NCBI RefSeq assembly: GCF_000002595.2
Contig: NC_057008.1
Coordinates: 2,815,848-2,879,847 of the forward strand
From: Chlamydomonas reinhardtii
Lineage: Eukaryota > Chlorophyta > Chlorophyceae > Chlamydomonadales > Chlamydomonadaceae
Length of the DNA: 64,000 bases
Reading direction: 5' to 3'
In this document: positions 1 through 10,690 of the stretch, piece by piece
Numbering within the stretch: the stretch's first letter is position 1
Layout: every line of letters begins with the position of its first letter
Translations under genes and position numbers: made by a program
The notes under the pieces: model-generated
Told to the model about the DNA's origin: nothing
Databases searched by the model: none
What the model saw: only the letters and a program-made list of their open reading frames with translations

Positions 1-111
1 CGCGTGGACCTCCCCGGCGGCCCGCTGCAGATTGAGTGGCGCCAGAGCGACAACCACATTTACATGACCGGCCCTGCCGAGCTGGTCTTCAGCGGCCAGC
101 TCCGGGCGTAA
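1..111 (+). CDS. DAPF: Diaminopimelate epimerase, C-terminal exon (partial)
   Basis: The first 36 codons are open in frame 1 and end in TAA at 109-111. They read [20 protein letters not shown] and continue to a [12 protein letters not shown] motif. This is the characteristic C-terminal end of DapF, where the D/HVYMTGPA segment closes the second half of the enzyme. DapF interconverts LL- and meso-diaminopimelate in the lysine pathway, which in algae and plants runs in the chloroplast. Only the last exon is present, so the catalytic cysteines, transit peptide and start lie upstream of the window. No clear TGTAA signal was found in the next few hundred bases. Confidence 0.85.
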   Translation, partial: RVDLPGGPLQIEWRQSDNHIYMTGPAELVFSGQLRA

Positions 112-743
112 GGCTGCTGCTTGTGGGTGTCTGGGCAATTTTGTTGTATGAGATGCGAGTGATTGCCGAGTATGAGAGCGAATGAGAGTATGAGAGCCGA
201 GAGCGGGAGTGAGAGAGCTGACTGAACCAAAGCAGGATGTGACACTGACCTTGCAAACACTTGACATGCGATGCGCATGAACTGACCAGCTTGAACGAAC
301 ATGGCGTGCTGAAGTAGGTAGGTGACGGAGGACGCTTAGGTAGGCCAGAGCCCACGTGATGCGTGCGGATTTCGGGAGTGGGGGCACTGATAGCCCAAGA
401 CTTCATTTATGCGTTGGGAGCTGAGGCGGCATGAGGTAGTGCACACGTGCCGCCGCGCCTTAACGCTAATTGTTTGCCCAGTTCTTGAACGTCGTGCGTC
501 GTGAAATTGACATACGGCAGGCGCACAACGTACAACCGTATCCATCGCGTGCACTCCCATGCTGTGAGGACAATGGGACACCGGCCATACAAGATTGTTG
601 TCATTGCGGTCTCGGTCATGGAGACATGCATCAGCCCGTCCGGCCGGCCGCTCAATTAAATGATCAATCGGCACACCCTCAGAGCACTAGCAGTGCCTGC
701 TGGGTCGTGCTGCAGGTGTACGCGGGCGCCGAGCTGCGCTGCG
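112..743. other. Gene-free stretch behind DAPF
   Basis: This should contain the DAPF 3' UTR. The short open frames on both strands show no protein-like composition or splice structure. From about 600 the sequence runs into the repeat that starts at 744. Confidence 0.5.
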
Positions 744-1380
744 TTTTTGGGCTGAGCCCCCCGAGCGAAGCGATCCAGGGGGGGCGAAGCCCCCCAGGAT
801 TGCCCCTGTCCGTGCCTGCCTGCCTGCCTGCCTGGTGCCTGCCTGCGTCGACAAAAAGTACCATACTGGCACAAACCGCGAGCGCCACGTATTATTAATT
901 GCTATTCCCTATTGTAGAAAAATAGGCGGCAGGGAAAACTCGGCCGGAGTGAGAAGCGACCTCGCGAGTCCATGGACATCTTGACTTTCTTCAGTCCGCG
1001 AGTATAGCTCTCGGGCCCTGAATATCTTACATCCATGTATCAAAACATGTCGACGACAAGCGTCTTGGGGCAAGAATGTCGAAATCTTGTGCAACAGCCG
1101 AACCATGCGTGCCGATCCCGCCTTAATTATGTCGCGGCCCCGGATCACGCGCCCGAGCCCCACTAGCCGTTTGTGGTGCTTGTGAGGGATTTGGAATGAG
1201 GTATCACGGACTCATGTGTGGAGTGGCGTGGACAGGGCGTGGCGGTGCCTTTGGTATGCCCCTTTGCCAGTCCCGCTGGGCTTGCAAGGGTGCTGTTCAT
1301 GTCGCCGGTACCCATCGTCACATCCCTTGCTCTAGGGGCTCAGCCCATTTTCCAGCTGTACAAAGCTGACACCCTTTGTT
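744..1380 (+). repeat. Interspersed repeat R1, copy 1
   Basis: This segment matches 57,006-57,688 in inverted orientation over almost its whole length, by eye at about 85-90% identity. It starts with a GC-rich palindromic block (GGGCTGAGCCCCCCGAGCG) and a CTGC-type microsatellite, and ends near CCAGCTGTACAAAGCTGACA. No long open frame is kept in both copies, so it looks like a non-autonomous transposon or a piece of one. The family could not be named from the sequence. Confidence 0.7.
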
Positions 1381-2154
1381 TGGTGCGTTCGGAGCTGGAT
1401 TGTTGCGTCCATAGGCATAGCGCGCCCCGAGACCCGACTTCGCTGATGCCGTGGCGGTCTGTTCCCGCGAATGTTTCCATCAGCGGCATGGGGGTTTTAC
1501 TTTACACAAGACGCAGGACACGTGGGGCTTCATCAATCGAAGACACCATGCCCATGCACCAGCAGGATCCAATCAGGGCTGACGCCCCTGCCGTTTCTGA
1601 TTCGCATGGCGCAATAAATACAAGGCACGCGCATGCGAACTCCGACAATTGTACATATCACACAACGCGTGAAATCCAACAGGGTCAAAACGTGGCAAAC
1701 AGGAACCGCAGCCTGCCTATGTCTGGAATGCAAGCGGCCAATTACGTCCGCATGCAATCCGGCCTGGCTGCGGCGCCCTTCCCGGTGAACGTCAAAGTTG
1801 CACGTGCGGGCATCAGCGTGCCGCGCCGCGTGCACAGGGCCCCACGCACAACCGCACGGCCAACACTGGCATGGTGAGGGAGCACGCGGGGCCCCAACAA
1901 CGATAAACATGATTTGCGGAGCAGTTTCCAGTTCTTATCAAGCTGCAAGGGCAGTGCCCCGCCGCCACCTAACACTGTACCCGCCGCAGTGACACTCACG
2001 TGATCGGCCCTACTACTGAGCACGAAGGCGGCTAAGGCCACACGGGACGGCGCGGGCATCACGCCCGCACATGCACCGCATGGCCGCACCAGCTTGCGCT
2101 CACACACCACAGCACACAACGCTCAGACAACGCCAGGCTGGCACTGCCGCCCGC
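1381..2154. other. Gene-free stretch, probably PSRP1 3' UTR at its right end
   Basis: Open frames here overlap on both strands and lack recognisable domains. The right-hand part should be the 3' UTR of the minus-strand PSRP1 gene. I see no close TGTAA on the minus strand. Confidence 0.4.
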
Positions 2155-4265
2155 TTAGTCGCGCATCTGGGGAACGATGACACCGTAGCCGCCAGACTCG
2201 CGCTTGTACACGATCTGTTGGGAAGGGAAGGGCAGGGACGCAGGTTGCGAGAGCGGAGAGGAGCGAGACATCGCTTGCAAGCGTGCCGCAAGCGCAAAGC
2301 TGACTGCGTCTGCAAACGTGCAGGACGCTGAGGGACAAACGACGGAGAGCGTGTTCGCCAAAAAAAACATACCCCTCCTCCCCATGCACTCCGCGCATGC
2401 ATCCCCACGGCTAGGTCCAATACCGGCATGGCAGCTCAGTGGATATCATTGTTAAAACTGTAGCCTCCCTCAACCCTCGCGATTTCAAGTGCACGCGCAC
2501 CTGCACGGTGTCGGTGGTCATCTCGCGGAACACGTAGAACGAGTGCCCCACAGCCTCCAGCGCGTCAATGGCCTCCTCCACGGTGATGGGGTCTGCTTCC
2601 GAGTGCAGGTGTGGGGCGGAGGCAGGGCAGAAGGGCTTGTCAGCGGCAAGTTGTATCGGACACCCGTGCAAGTGAGGGTGACTCATGACACCCAACTGCC
2701 ACCACGGCCTGTCACGCAGCACATGGACACTAAGTACGACGGCCCGAACGCGCCCAATGTCCTGCCTCCGCTGCGTCCGCTGCTGGCTTACCGAGCACCA
2801 CGGTCTTGGAGCGCATGACGTTGGCGGGGTAGATGCGGTTCAGCTCGGCGAACTGGCGCTGCAGCTGCTCCTCCTTGTCAAACAGCTGAGTGTCCATCTT
2901 GACCTGAAGTGAAAACAGCGAGGTTGTAACACTATGAACCCAGAAGATGAAGACGGCGGCATGCCAAGGGAAAACTCCAGCGCAGGAACACGAGTACCCC
3001 TGGGAACAACCTGCACTCTTGAACTCGCTGGCCGAAGCCAAGGCGTGCCGCCCCCGAACCAGTCCCTGTTCCCGTGCTCTGGGCGTACCCATCTTCGCCC
3101 TCCGAGCCATGCAGCAGTCTCCTTCGTCCAACCACACTTCCAGTACCCAGACCCGCACCGTCACGCAGGAACCTTCACGCACGCACCTCCTTGAGGTACT
3201 CCTGGAAGTCCTCCTCATCCACGTCCTCCTTGGGGCCGGCGCGGCCGGGCCAGGCGCCGCGGCTGATGGCCTTCTCCTTGATCTTCTGGAGCTTGGCGCG
3301 GATCTTGTCGCAAACCTGGAGGTGATGGGGCACACCAGGTAAACGTAGGTGCGCGTTGACAACGCCGCACGTCACCATTTCTATGCAGCTCATGCAGGCG
3401 GCGTCAAGCAGGGAGTGCGTTCCGGCCCCCAATTGCCCGCATCCCTGCAAAGCCCACCAGCCCCCAGCCCCCTTGACCGGACTACGCACCAGATCGATGG
3501 CAGCGTACAGGTTGTTCTCCGCATCCTCCACGCGCACCACGCCGTTGCGCAACGTGTAAATGGTCACCTCTACCTTCTGCTCCCTGGGGTCCATGAGTTG
3601 GTGAGGAGAAATCGTACGGCACGGTCAGTGCATGCACACCAAGCAAGGGCTTCGCCTGGTATACCACCCCTGCGCTGCCGCCCGTTCAATACCAGCCCGT
3701 TCCTGTTGAGGCCCACCGCCCATCCTGCGCATGGTGTGGGCTACAGGCTGCTGCAGTAGTCCACAAGCCCCACTCACTTCTTGCCGTGGGTGCCGGTGTC
3801 GCCGCCGCGAGCGGACAGCGTGACGTCCACCTCCTTGAGCGTGTGCGAGAAGTTGGCAACGGCCTTAGCAACCTTCTCCTCCACGTACTGCAGGGTAAGG
3901 GGATCAGCGGAATAGAAGGGAGCAGAATCAGTACTGGCAAAGTAGCGATTGGACACCGGTGCGATGTGACGGAGTTCGATGGAGCAAACATGGGCAAGGC
4001 TGGAGTGTTTGTTGTGCGCCGGGTAGCCGCGGGGAAGGGTGCACTCGTACGCCAGGCGTTTTTGGGGGAGGCTGCCACTGTCACCACCGGGAGCGCACAG
4101 GGGCAAGGGAAGACCGCAGCTGGTGGTGCTCACCAGCTTGATGGCATCAGTCACTGGCAGCTTGCGGCCCTGGATGATGATGCGGACAGTGCCCGCCGCA
4201 GCCTTGGCAGACTGCGCGCGGACCACGAGCCCGGAGCGGGCGGGCCTCGTGGCCACGACAGCCAT
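2155..4265 (-). CDS. PSRP1: Plastid ribosome hibernation factor PSRP1 (long HPF/RaiA family)
   Basis: Seven coding exons on the minus strand: 4134-4265, 3778-3887, 3490-3583, 3187-3315, 2792-2903, 2501-2595 and 2155-2214. All have GT-AG borders and consistent phases, giving 243 aa. Residues 1-25 are basic and Ser/Ala-rich, as in a transit peptide. Residues 26-112 form the RaiA/YfiA fold (VRIIIQGRKLPVTDAIKL, then EVTIYTLRNGVVRVEDAENN). The C-terminal dimerisation domain has DPITVEEAIDALEAVGHSFY and ends IVYKRESGGYGVIVPQMRD. The family binds the decoding centre of the 30S subunit and the C-terminal domain pairs ribosomes into inactive dimers; here it should act in the chloroplast. The start is the first ATG before the basic leader. 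A GTGAGC/CGCAG pair upstream suggests a 5' UTR intron. The junction between exons 5 and 6 (VVL|ADPI) is the least certain. Confidence 0.9.
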
Positions 4266-4876
4266 GTTCGGCCCTGCGAGTAGACATGATCGCGCGTCCA
4301 CGTCTTTAGCTCACCAGGTGCGCTGCGCTTAGGCCGGAACAAAGAACCATGGGCATGTCTCGGAGCAGCTGCATACCCGTGACCGCTGCGCCCTTGCAAC
4401 GCACCGTAAGGCACAGGCACGCGTGTAGAGGCCAGCTGCAGCACGGGCCGGACGGAGACGCGGCCAGAGGCCTGTGCCGGTGGGGGAATTCACTTTTGAG
4501 GTCGCGACACAGAACCGACGACAGCACAAACGAACCGTACCTGCTGGCGGCAGGCGATCTGAGCCATACGCTGCTGGTGAAGAGTCAGGGCCATTTCGGA
4601 AGTTTGGTGGCCTGCAAGCAAGACCGCGGCATGCAAGTCGAGCTCTGTCAGCAGCTCCCGGTGAGCAAGACGCAATTTCTTGCACGGAACTTCCTATCCT
4701 TATTCATCCCGACACAGCACAGGGGAGCCGCGGTGCAGGTTGATAACGCTAGATCGCTATAGGCACGAGCTCACCGGGGACACGCTCGATCACTCTGCTC
4801 AAACGTTGAACGTTAAGATAGCTGTTGATAGATTGCTTGGTTTGTAAGTAACAACGCACCCGGTGGCCAGGTGGGG

Positions 4877-4886
4877 TTTTATAAAA
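4877..4886. promoter_or_regulatory. Palindromic TATA element upstream of PSRP1
   Basis: TTTTATAAAA reads the same on both strands. On the minus strand it lies about 610 bp before the PSRP1 ATG, with a plausible 5' UTR donor (GGTGAGCTC) about 105 bp downstream. A second minus-strand TATAAAA lies at 5189-5195, followed by a GCAGAAGGTAAGT donor near 4967. Either could start the PSRP1 transcript; the sequence alone does not decide. Confidence 0.35.
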
Positions 4887-5417
4887 TGGGCGCGGATGAC
4901 ACGTCGGTCTCATCGCACAAAGAAAGCGTTTTACGAGACACTTTTGGGGTTTCCTTTGTTACTTACCTTCTGCAATGAGTTTTGCACCTGACGCGATACT
5001 CGGAAGAGCTAGCGCGTGCGTGTGCGCGGCAAGCCTTGCTAACCGCAGACCGTCAGCCACCCAGTTCCGGAAGCGCGCGTTCCCCGCCAACTTCTTGCTG
5101 CTTCCGCCGAGAGGAGCCGCCCGGCTGCGCGTTCCATTCGCGTGTGTAGCAAGGCGCCCATCAAAAGGAAATTTCCGCAGGTCAGGCGTTTTATACATGG
5201 TGCCAGTTGGCCACACCTCCCCTAGTGCACACCGCTGCACAGAGGTGCACCGAGCTAGACAGAGCTGCACTCGGTGCACTGTTCGTCCGCACGGCCCCGT
5301 CGTCTCTCCTACCGTGCAACCGGCGTTCAGAGCACCATAGGACAGGATGGGGCTCGTGTACGGGTAGCCGGGTAGCCAGCAAGGTTCACATTGTACTCCT
5401 GCCCCCAACCTCCCCAG

Positions 5418-6078
5418 GTGTGTGCGAAGTGCGGGCGGCGCTTACTCGGCGACGGGCAGCGCTGCCTGCAGGCGGTCGTACCATGGGGGGGCTCACGTGC
5501 TCACCAAGTCTAAGTGTGCAACCACTGCGGGACGGTGTGGGTGAGTCCACTTTGCGGGCGGGCGGCTGGCTGGGTGATGGCTGGGTGGCTGGGTGGCTGG
5601 GTCACGGCTCAGTGGGGCTCAGTGGGGCTCAGTCGTGGGCTCAGTGGGGCTCAGTGGGGATGACACGTGGATGACACAGCTCAGTGGGTGAGGGCTCAGT
5701 GGGTGATGGCTGGGTGACGGCTCAGTCGTGGCTGGGTGACGGCTGGGTGACGGCTCAGTCGTGGCTGGGTGGCGGCTCAGTCGTGGGCTCAGTGGGACTC
5801 ACTCTCCCCTCCCGACGGTGCAGGGACGTGACGTCAACTCCGCAAGCAACATCCGGCACGCGCTGGTGGAGATGCTGCTGGGGTACAAGCGACCTGCATC
5901 GCTGCAGATCGGCGGCGGCAGCGGCAGCGGTGGCGGCGGCGGCGGCGGCGGCGGGGGCGACGGCGGCAGCAGCAGCGGGGGCGCGTGCGCGCATCTTGGT
6001 AGCGGAGGGGGCGGGAAAGGCCACATGGAGGAGGAGAGCGCAGCGCCGCCCAAGAAGTGGCGCAAGCGCGCAGGCTGA
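5418..6078 (+). pseudogene. TnpB/Fanzor-like C-terminal remnant (zinc ribbon plus last RuvC motif)
   Basis: After a CCCCAG acceptor the frame reads VCAKCGRRLLGDGQRC and then, 31 codons into the segment, an in-frame TAA followed at once by VCNHCGTVW and a GTGAGT donor at 5541. After the acceptor at 5821-5823 the frame continues GRDVNSASNIRHALVEMLL and ends at TGA 6076-6078 after a Gly-rich tail. CxxC...CxxC followed by RDVNxAxNI is the signature of the zinc ribbon and RuvC-III motif at the C-terminus of TnpB and its eukaryotic relatives, the Fanzor RNA-guided nucleases. The aspartate of RDVN is the third catalytic acid of that family. No bridge-helix or RuvC-I/II region was found upstream, so this is a C-terminal piece, interrupted by one stop. 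The call rests on motifs only. Confidence 0.55.
5565..5795 (+). repeat. Minisatellite inside the intron
   Basis: Degenerate tandem units built from GGCTGGGTGACGGCTCAGT and GGGGCTCAGT fill most of the intron between the two zinc-ribbon exons. Confidence 0.8.
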
Positions 6079-6231
6079 GGAGCCGGCTGGCGGTGTCTAG
6101 GTAGCGGTCCGCGGTGGGGCTGGCAGGGCATGCGTAGCGGCATGACAAGGTTGTGTGCGGCTGTGCTGCGTCTGGCTGCGGTTGGCTCTGCTGTGGCATC
6201 GCGATTGCTAGGCACCTGGTTTGGCTATGTG

Positions 6232-6365
6232 CCTGTGGAAACCGACCCCGGCTATATGTCAGGGCGATGAGGTTGTTCGGCCTCAGACTGTGGAGGGGCT
6301 CAGCCCCTGTTCCCGTGACCGGGGAACACTTGTCCCCATGAGAGGGGCTCTCCCCTTCATTGTCC
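6232..6365 (+). repeat. Dispersed border motif, copy 1
   Basis: Begins AAACCGACCCCGGCTAT and contains GTGACCGGGGAACACTTGTCC. Related sequence occurs at 14,572-14,705, 39,743-39,800 and 59,868-59,950. In two of those places it lies exactly at the inner ends of the large inverted arms. Confidence 0.6.
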
Positions 6366-7317
6366 TATGCCTAATTGCGTGAGTCCCGCATACCTACCGG
6401 TAGTCATGACGTGGCGGCGGCGTGTGTGCCCCTGAGCTGTGGCCCTTGAGGCTCCAGCGTGTCTGATACCAAAGTGCCTCGCCAGGTTGCAAGGTGCCCT
6501 CGTGGGGGTTCCACTGCCAGCCCATACATGTTGGCTCCCGTCATGTAGCCGACAGGGACTCACTCAATTAGCATTCCCAATCACTCACCGACTTACGCCT
6601 CCTGGCTGTCAACGCTGTCCTTGTCGCTGCTGGCCCGCGCAGGTACTAGGCCTGTTCACAACACCTATGATCCCGGGGGGGAGGAAACAAAGTGCCAGAC
6701 CCGATGCCCCGAAATCCCCCGGGACCCCCATTGAGGGGACGACCGACCCCCCCCCCCCGACGGGATCCTATCCATTGAATTCCCCTCAACCCAGCCCACA
6801 CCGCGCTCAACTCTCTGCCGTGTGACGGTTGGACAGTGTGCATCGGCAGCCTTGTTAAACGTAAATTCATGCGCACCAGCGCTAGAAAGCCCAGCCGTGG
6901 CAGTGCGCATGTCGAATGAGGGGTCATGTGCCGACATGTCCACGCCCGGACGCGTACCTTCGCCTTCCCACGCTTTGTTTGTGCTTATTACGGCATCACG
7001 TGCAGATGTGAACCTCGCACTGCTGCATTTGGCCCCTGGTTCTGCTTGTGGGGCGCTTCCCGAAATCCGCCAGGATGGGCTCCCGGCGGAGCCCAGGGAC
7101 GACGACCGACCCCCAACTTTGGCGGCCCAGCGCCCAGGACTTCCTCACCAGACACCCCCTGGCAAAACTAAAAGCACGTGCATCATGCTCTCCTAAAGCT
7201 CTGTAATATTGAGCATGGGGTAAGAACCTGAGCTTTCTACCCCCCCCCCCTGATCCCGTACAAATTCAACGGTGCGGTTCGAACGGCAGCGTGAACCGTA
7301 CCTCACTTCCCCTACAG
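6366..7317. other. Gene-free stretch before the left arm
   Basis: Contains short poly-C/poly-G runs (6677-6683, 6750-6759, 7240-7251) and CCGAAATC-type fragments that recur within it. No reading frame with domain-like composition was seen. A TGTAA lies at 7202-7206, about 1.1 kb behind the TnpB-like remnant. Confidence 0.45.
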
Positions 7318-7632
7318 CGTGCCGCTTCCGGTCCCAGGCTGTCCCGCCGCCCAGGTCCCGCCGCCCGGGTGCCCTACGCGTCTACCGCGGTACCGCCAGC
7401 AACCCACAGGTCCGTCCCTCGTAGATCCTGCAGGTAGGCGCCGGTGCCCACACGCATTGCTTTCCCGTACCGTGCGCCTCGCCAACCCGCGAAAGACAGT
7501 CCTGCCAACCAGCCCCTCCCATGCCCTACGCCCCTACTGCATCTTGCTTCAAGCACAGGTATCTGCACTTGTGTCCCCCGCTTGTGTCCATCCCCACCCT
7601 CACCCGCAATACGGTACACGGTACAAGGAGGT

Positions 7633-7648
7633 GGTGTTGAAAAACACC
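7633..7648 (-). terminator. Histone-type 3' hairpin of gene A (left)
   Basis: On the minus strand GGTGTT-TTTC-AACACC forms a perfect 6-bp stem with a 4-nt loop, 47 bp after the gene A stop. It is preceded by AAAACTC and followed by ACC. Replication-dependent histone mRNAs end in a hairpin of this size and spacing. Confidence 0.65.
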
Positions 7649-7695
7649 GAGTTTTATGAATCAATCCATTTATCCAGGCCAGTCGCACAGTGCCT

Positions 7696-8695
7696 TTACA
7701 CCACGAAGACGGGCACGACGAGCACGTGCTCCAGCCGCCCGTTCTTGGCAACTGCCTCGGCCACACGCACCGCCTGCTGCATGGCCTGCACGCGGACCTG
7801 CCACTCCACCTCCCACTGGCCGGCTGCCTGCAGGTCCGACACAGCCTGCAGCTCAAGCTGCCACACCGTCTCGGCGATGTACTGCTGCACCAGCCCGCAC
7901 CCAATCTGGGTCGCGTCGTACCGCCAGCTCAGTGCCTGCTGGAGGGAGTCCGCGGCCCGGGCCTTGAAAGCCTGAGCGGTGTCCCAGGCCTGCTGCACGC
8001 CGGGCCAGTGCTTCTGAAATGACTGGTACATCAGGCGGTACGCGCCAGAGCCAGCGGGCTTGTAGGGGGCGATCTCGCCCGAGGACTGGTCGATGATGAC
8101 CAGGGGGCAGCCGCTCGCGTGCAGGCTGGCGCAGATGGCGCGGTCAAGGGCGTCGGTGGCGCCGTCAGACTGCCCAGCCGCAGCAGGGTTGGTGTCGTGA
8201 GCCGAGGCGGTAGGCTCGAGAGCGTCGTCCGCCGGCGAGCCCAGCGGAATCTCAGCAGCGCGCAGCGGCTTGGGCTTGCGCTCGTTGTCAGGTGACACAT
8301 GCGAAAAGCTGGCCAGGTCGGCGATGTGCATGTCCGCCTCGTCGCCGATAGTCGATGCCGGGCTTGAGGGGCGGTCATCATCGGACACCTGACGTCGATA
8401 AGAATGAAGAAAGACAACTTAGACTTGCGTCCAGGAGTCAAACTGACTACATCCTTGTCGCCATGCGCTACGCTCTCGCCCAAAATAAGCACCCAAACAA
8501 ACTGGGCGAGCTTGCACTACCCACCAGCCGGTCATCGCAGTCAGAATCTTCATGCACAAGGCACTTGGACGCGGCGCAGACGGACAGCGGCACCGGAAGG
8601 GTTTGCATGCCGCTGCCGCTGTCCAGGAAGGGAACCGGCACCGCCGACTGCGCCAGGACGGCCACAGCCAGCGCGGACTGGAGCAGCATGGACAT
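7696..8695 (-). CDS. Gene A, left copy: unknown protein of the duplicated arm
   Basis: Two exons: 8525-8695 (57 codons, starting MSMLLQSALAVAVLAQSAVP) and 7696-8388 (230 codons plus TAA), joined by a GTGGGT...GTCAG intron in phase 0, for 287 aa. The N-terminal 20 residues are hydrophobic and could be a signal peptide. Residues about 35-55 contain three cysteines. The middle is acidic and Ser/Pro-rich; the last 110 residues are predicted-helical, rich in Ala/Gln/Trp (WDTAQAFKARAADSLQQAL), and end in VVPVFVV. I do not recognise the family. A TATA box lies about 190 bp upstream and a histone-type hairpin 47 bp downstream. The gene points away from gene B. The start is the first ATG after the TATA box; a second ATG lies two codons later. 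Confidence 0.7.
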
Positions 8696-8880
8696 CTTGC
8701 AAAGCTAGTCCACAGATGGAGCTTAGGGCGAAGGGGGAGATCACGGCAAGGATAACGGGTCGGGAAGCTAGGGTTCAGCGCAGCGCTTCGTAGTTGTAAC
8801 AGTCAGTAGAGGTAGAGGGCTTTAGTTGCGTAACTGCACAGGCGAAGTGGTGAACATGCAGGAGGCTGCGGATGAATGGG

Positions 8881-8889
8881 CTTTTATAG
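8881..8889 (-). promoter_or_regulatory. TATA box of gene A (left)
   Basis: Minus strand CTATAAAAG, about 186 bp before the ATG; the same box and spacing occur in the right copy at 45,778-45,786. A GTTTGACCAAACT palindrome lies about 60 bp further upstream in both copies. Confidence 0.6.
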
Positions 8890-9889
8890 CGGGCGGCCGG
8901 CATGGGCGGTGGGCCGAGCAAGTGGCAAGGCGAGGCGAGCAGTTTGGTCAAACAACCGCCTGCCTCACCTGTGCCAGAATGCGACCAACGCGCACCAGCG
9001 GCCCCAGGCCCTACCGCCGCACAAGCTAATTGTTTATAGTGCTCTGTACCCAACGCGCGCCTGAAACCCACATCGCGCTAGCTCTCACAGCCTGGTCGCC
9101 CACCTCGCGAAGTCTCCGCCACACATGGGGCCCCCACCCCGCCCTCGCGCCACCTGCACCGCCGCATGCACCCACCTCCTGCTCCAGCTCGAGCGCAGGC
9201 GCAGGCGCCGCGCCGCCCCAGCGCGCCTCAGACTCCAATACCGCATGCGCACTCCTGCACAGCTAGCTTGCTCGCCCAGCAACCTCCTGCAAAGCAGTGG
9301 GAACAGGGTGGCAATGTGATCAGTCCATCTGGCTGTGGACTCGCCCCGCACGCCGCGCACATTCCCCAACAGCCCCGATCTGGTACCTTCGGCGTGCGGC
9401 AGTGACCTATGCCTGAGCACCCAAACGCTCTAGGCGCATCCGCCTGCCACTCACAAGGAGAAAGCCGTTGACACCTACCTTGCCTGCCAGCGCGCGCGGC
9501 TGTGGGGAGTCGGTCGGGACCCCGCCGCCCTCACGCCTCGTGCCGCGCCGCGCAGTCGGTCGCCCCGCTCGCCAGCAGGCAGGGCCGCTCGCACAGCTGC
9601 CGCCATTCCCTCGGACCTCGGGCACTGCAAGGGCCAGGAGCGGTGCTGAGGGTGGGCGAGTGAGGGTGGGCGGGTGAGGGTGCTCAGAAGCGCGGGGCCG
9701 GCTTTGTGGGGTAAACAGCCAGACATGGTGCACAGCCAGACGCAGGCCTACGCTGGGCAAGGGAGTCATACACAGACAGCGACGGCAAGGACGTGGATGC
9801 GGCTTTCTACGACACGGTATTGCTGCCCTCCCTACCGTCTGTCCCCGCCGCTCCTAGCCTGCTCAGTGCCTACCTCAAGCTCCCCTTGT

Positions 9890-10690
9890 CTGGGGCCGAT
9901 CCGTCCACTGCATGTGTGCCCGGCCGACTTGCCTGCAGCAGCACCGCACGCAGGGCCTCAGCGGCCGGCGCCAACAGCGCGGCTGAGCCCAAGGGCACCA
10001 GCGACATGGCCATCTGGGTCAGCGCCGCGTCCAGGCCTGGGCGGTGCTGCCTCGCAACCGACCCTGTCGGCTTGCTGATGTTGCCGTCGGGCACAACGCC
10101 CACCGCGTTGTCCACCTACCCCTCCTCTGGGGTTCCGAGGCGCGGCGCTGCTTGCAGCTTGCGAGGCCGCCGCCCAGTCCATTCCCGCCTCCTGCGCATT
10201 ACACGACACACAGGGGACCACGTTCACGATGTTGCAGGGCAATTGAGCGCTTCCCGTGTCATGAATGCCAAGCCAGTTGCACTCGGTCGGGTTACGCGCT
10301 CCCACACCGACAAGAACTCTACATGTCAGGGGAATACCGGTAGCTGCAGCACACGCCGGGCATGTGGGTCAAAGAGCCAGGGAAGATGTTCTTACGGACC
10401 AGCCATACCCCACAACCATACCACAACAACCCAGACCAATGGCCCAAAGGCAACATCATAAAGCCGGGGAAGTTCCCCCCCCCACCGGCCCCACCTCCAG
10501 CGCTAGCAGCAGCTCCCTCGCCACCGCCAGGTCTCCAAAGCCCTTGGGTTTGCCCGGCTCCACTAGCACCAGCCAGCCCCCGCAGCGCTCACAAAGCTGC
10601 CGCACCAGGGTCAGCTTGGCCTGCGCACGGGGAGAGGCAACGAGGCAGCGCAAGGTCAGCATCGCAAACCACCACCGTCTGTGTGGTGGG
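9890..10690 (-). pseudogene. Captured RSM22 exon fragments (left arm)
   Basis: 10,485-10,680 matches RSM22 exon 10 with flanking intron (compare 17,885-18,065): TLVRQLCERCGGWLVLVEPG against TLVRQLWERCGGSLVLVEPG. About 9,895-10,210 matches the first part of exon 14 and the intron before it (compare 16,070-16,400): LDAALTQMAMSLVPLGSAAL against LDAALAQMAMSLVPSGSTAL. The order on the minus strand is that of the parent gene, but exons 11-13 are missing. No complete frame joins the pieces. Confidence 0.8.

Noticed and set aside
1218-1877. 219-codon + strand frame
   Set aside because: It begins inside repeat R1, is not kept in the second R1 copy, and shows no domain.
4975-5340. + strand frame starting MSFAPDAILGRASACVC, looking like a transit peptide upstream of the zinc-ribbon exons
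   Set aside because: No RuvC or bridge-helix sequence follows and no good donor connects it in phase to 5,418; the region is also a candidate minus-strand 5' exon of PSRP1.
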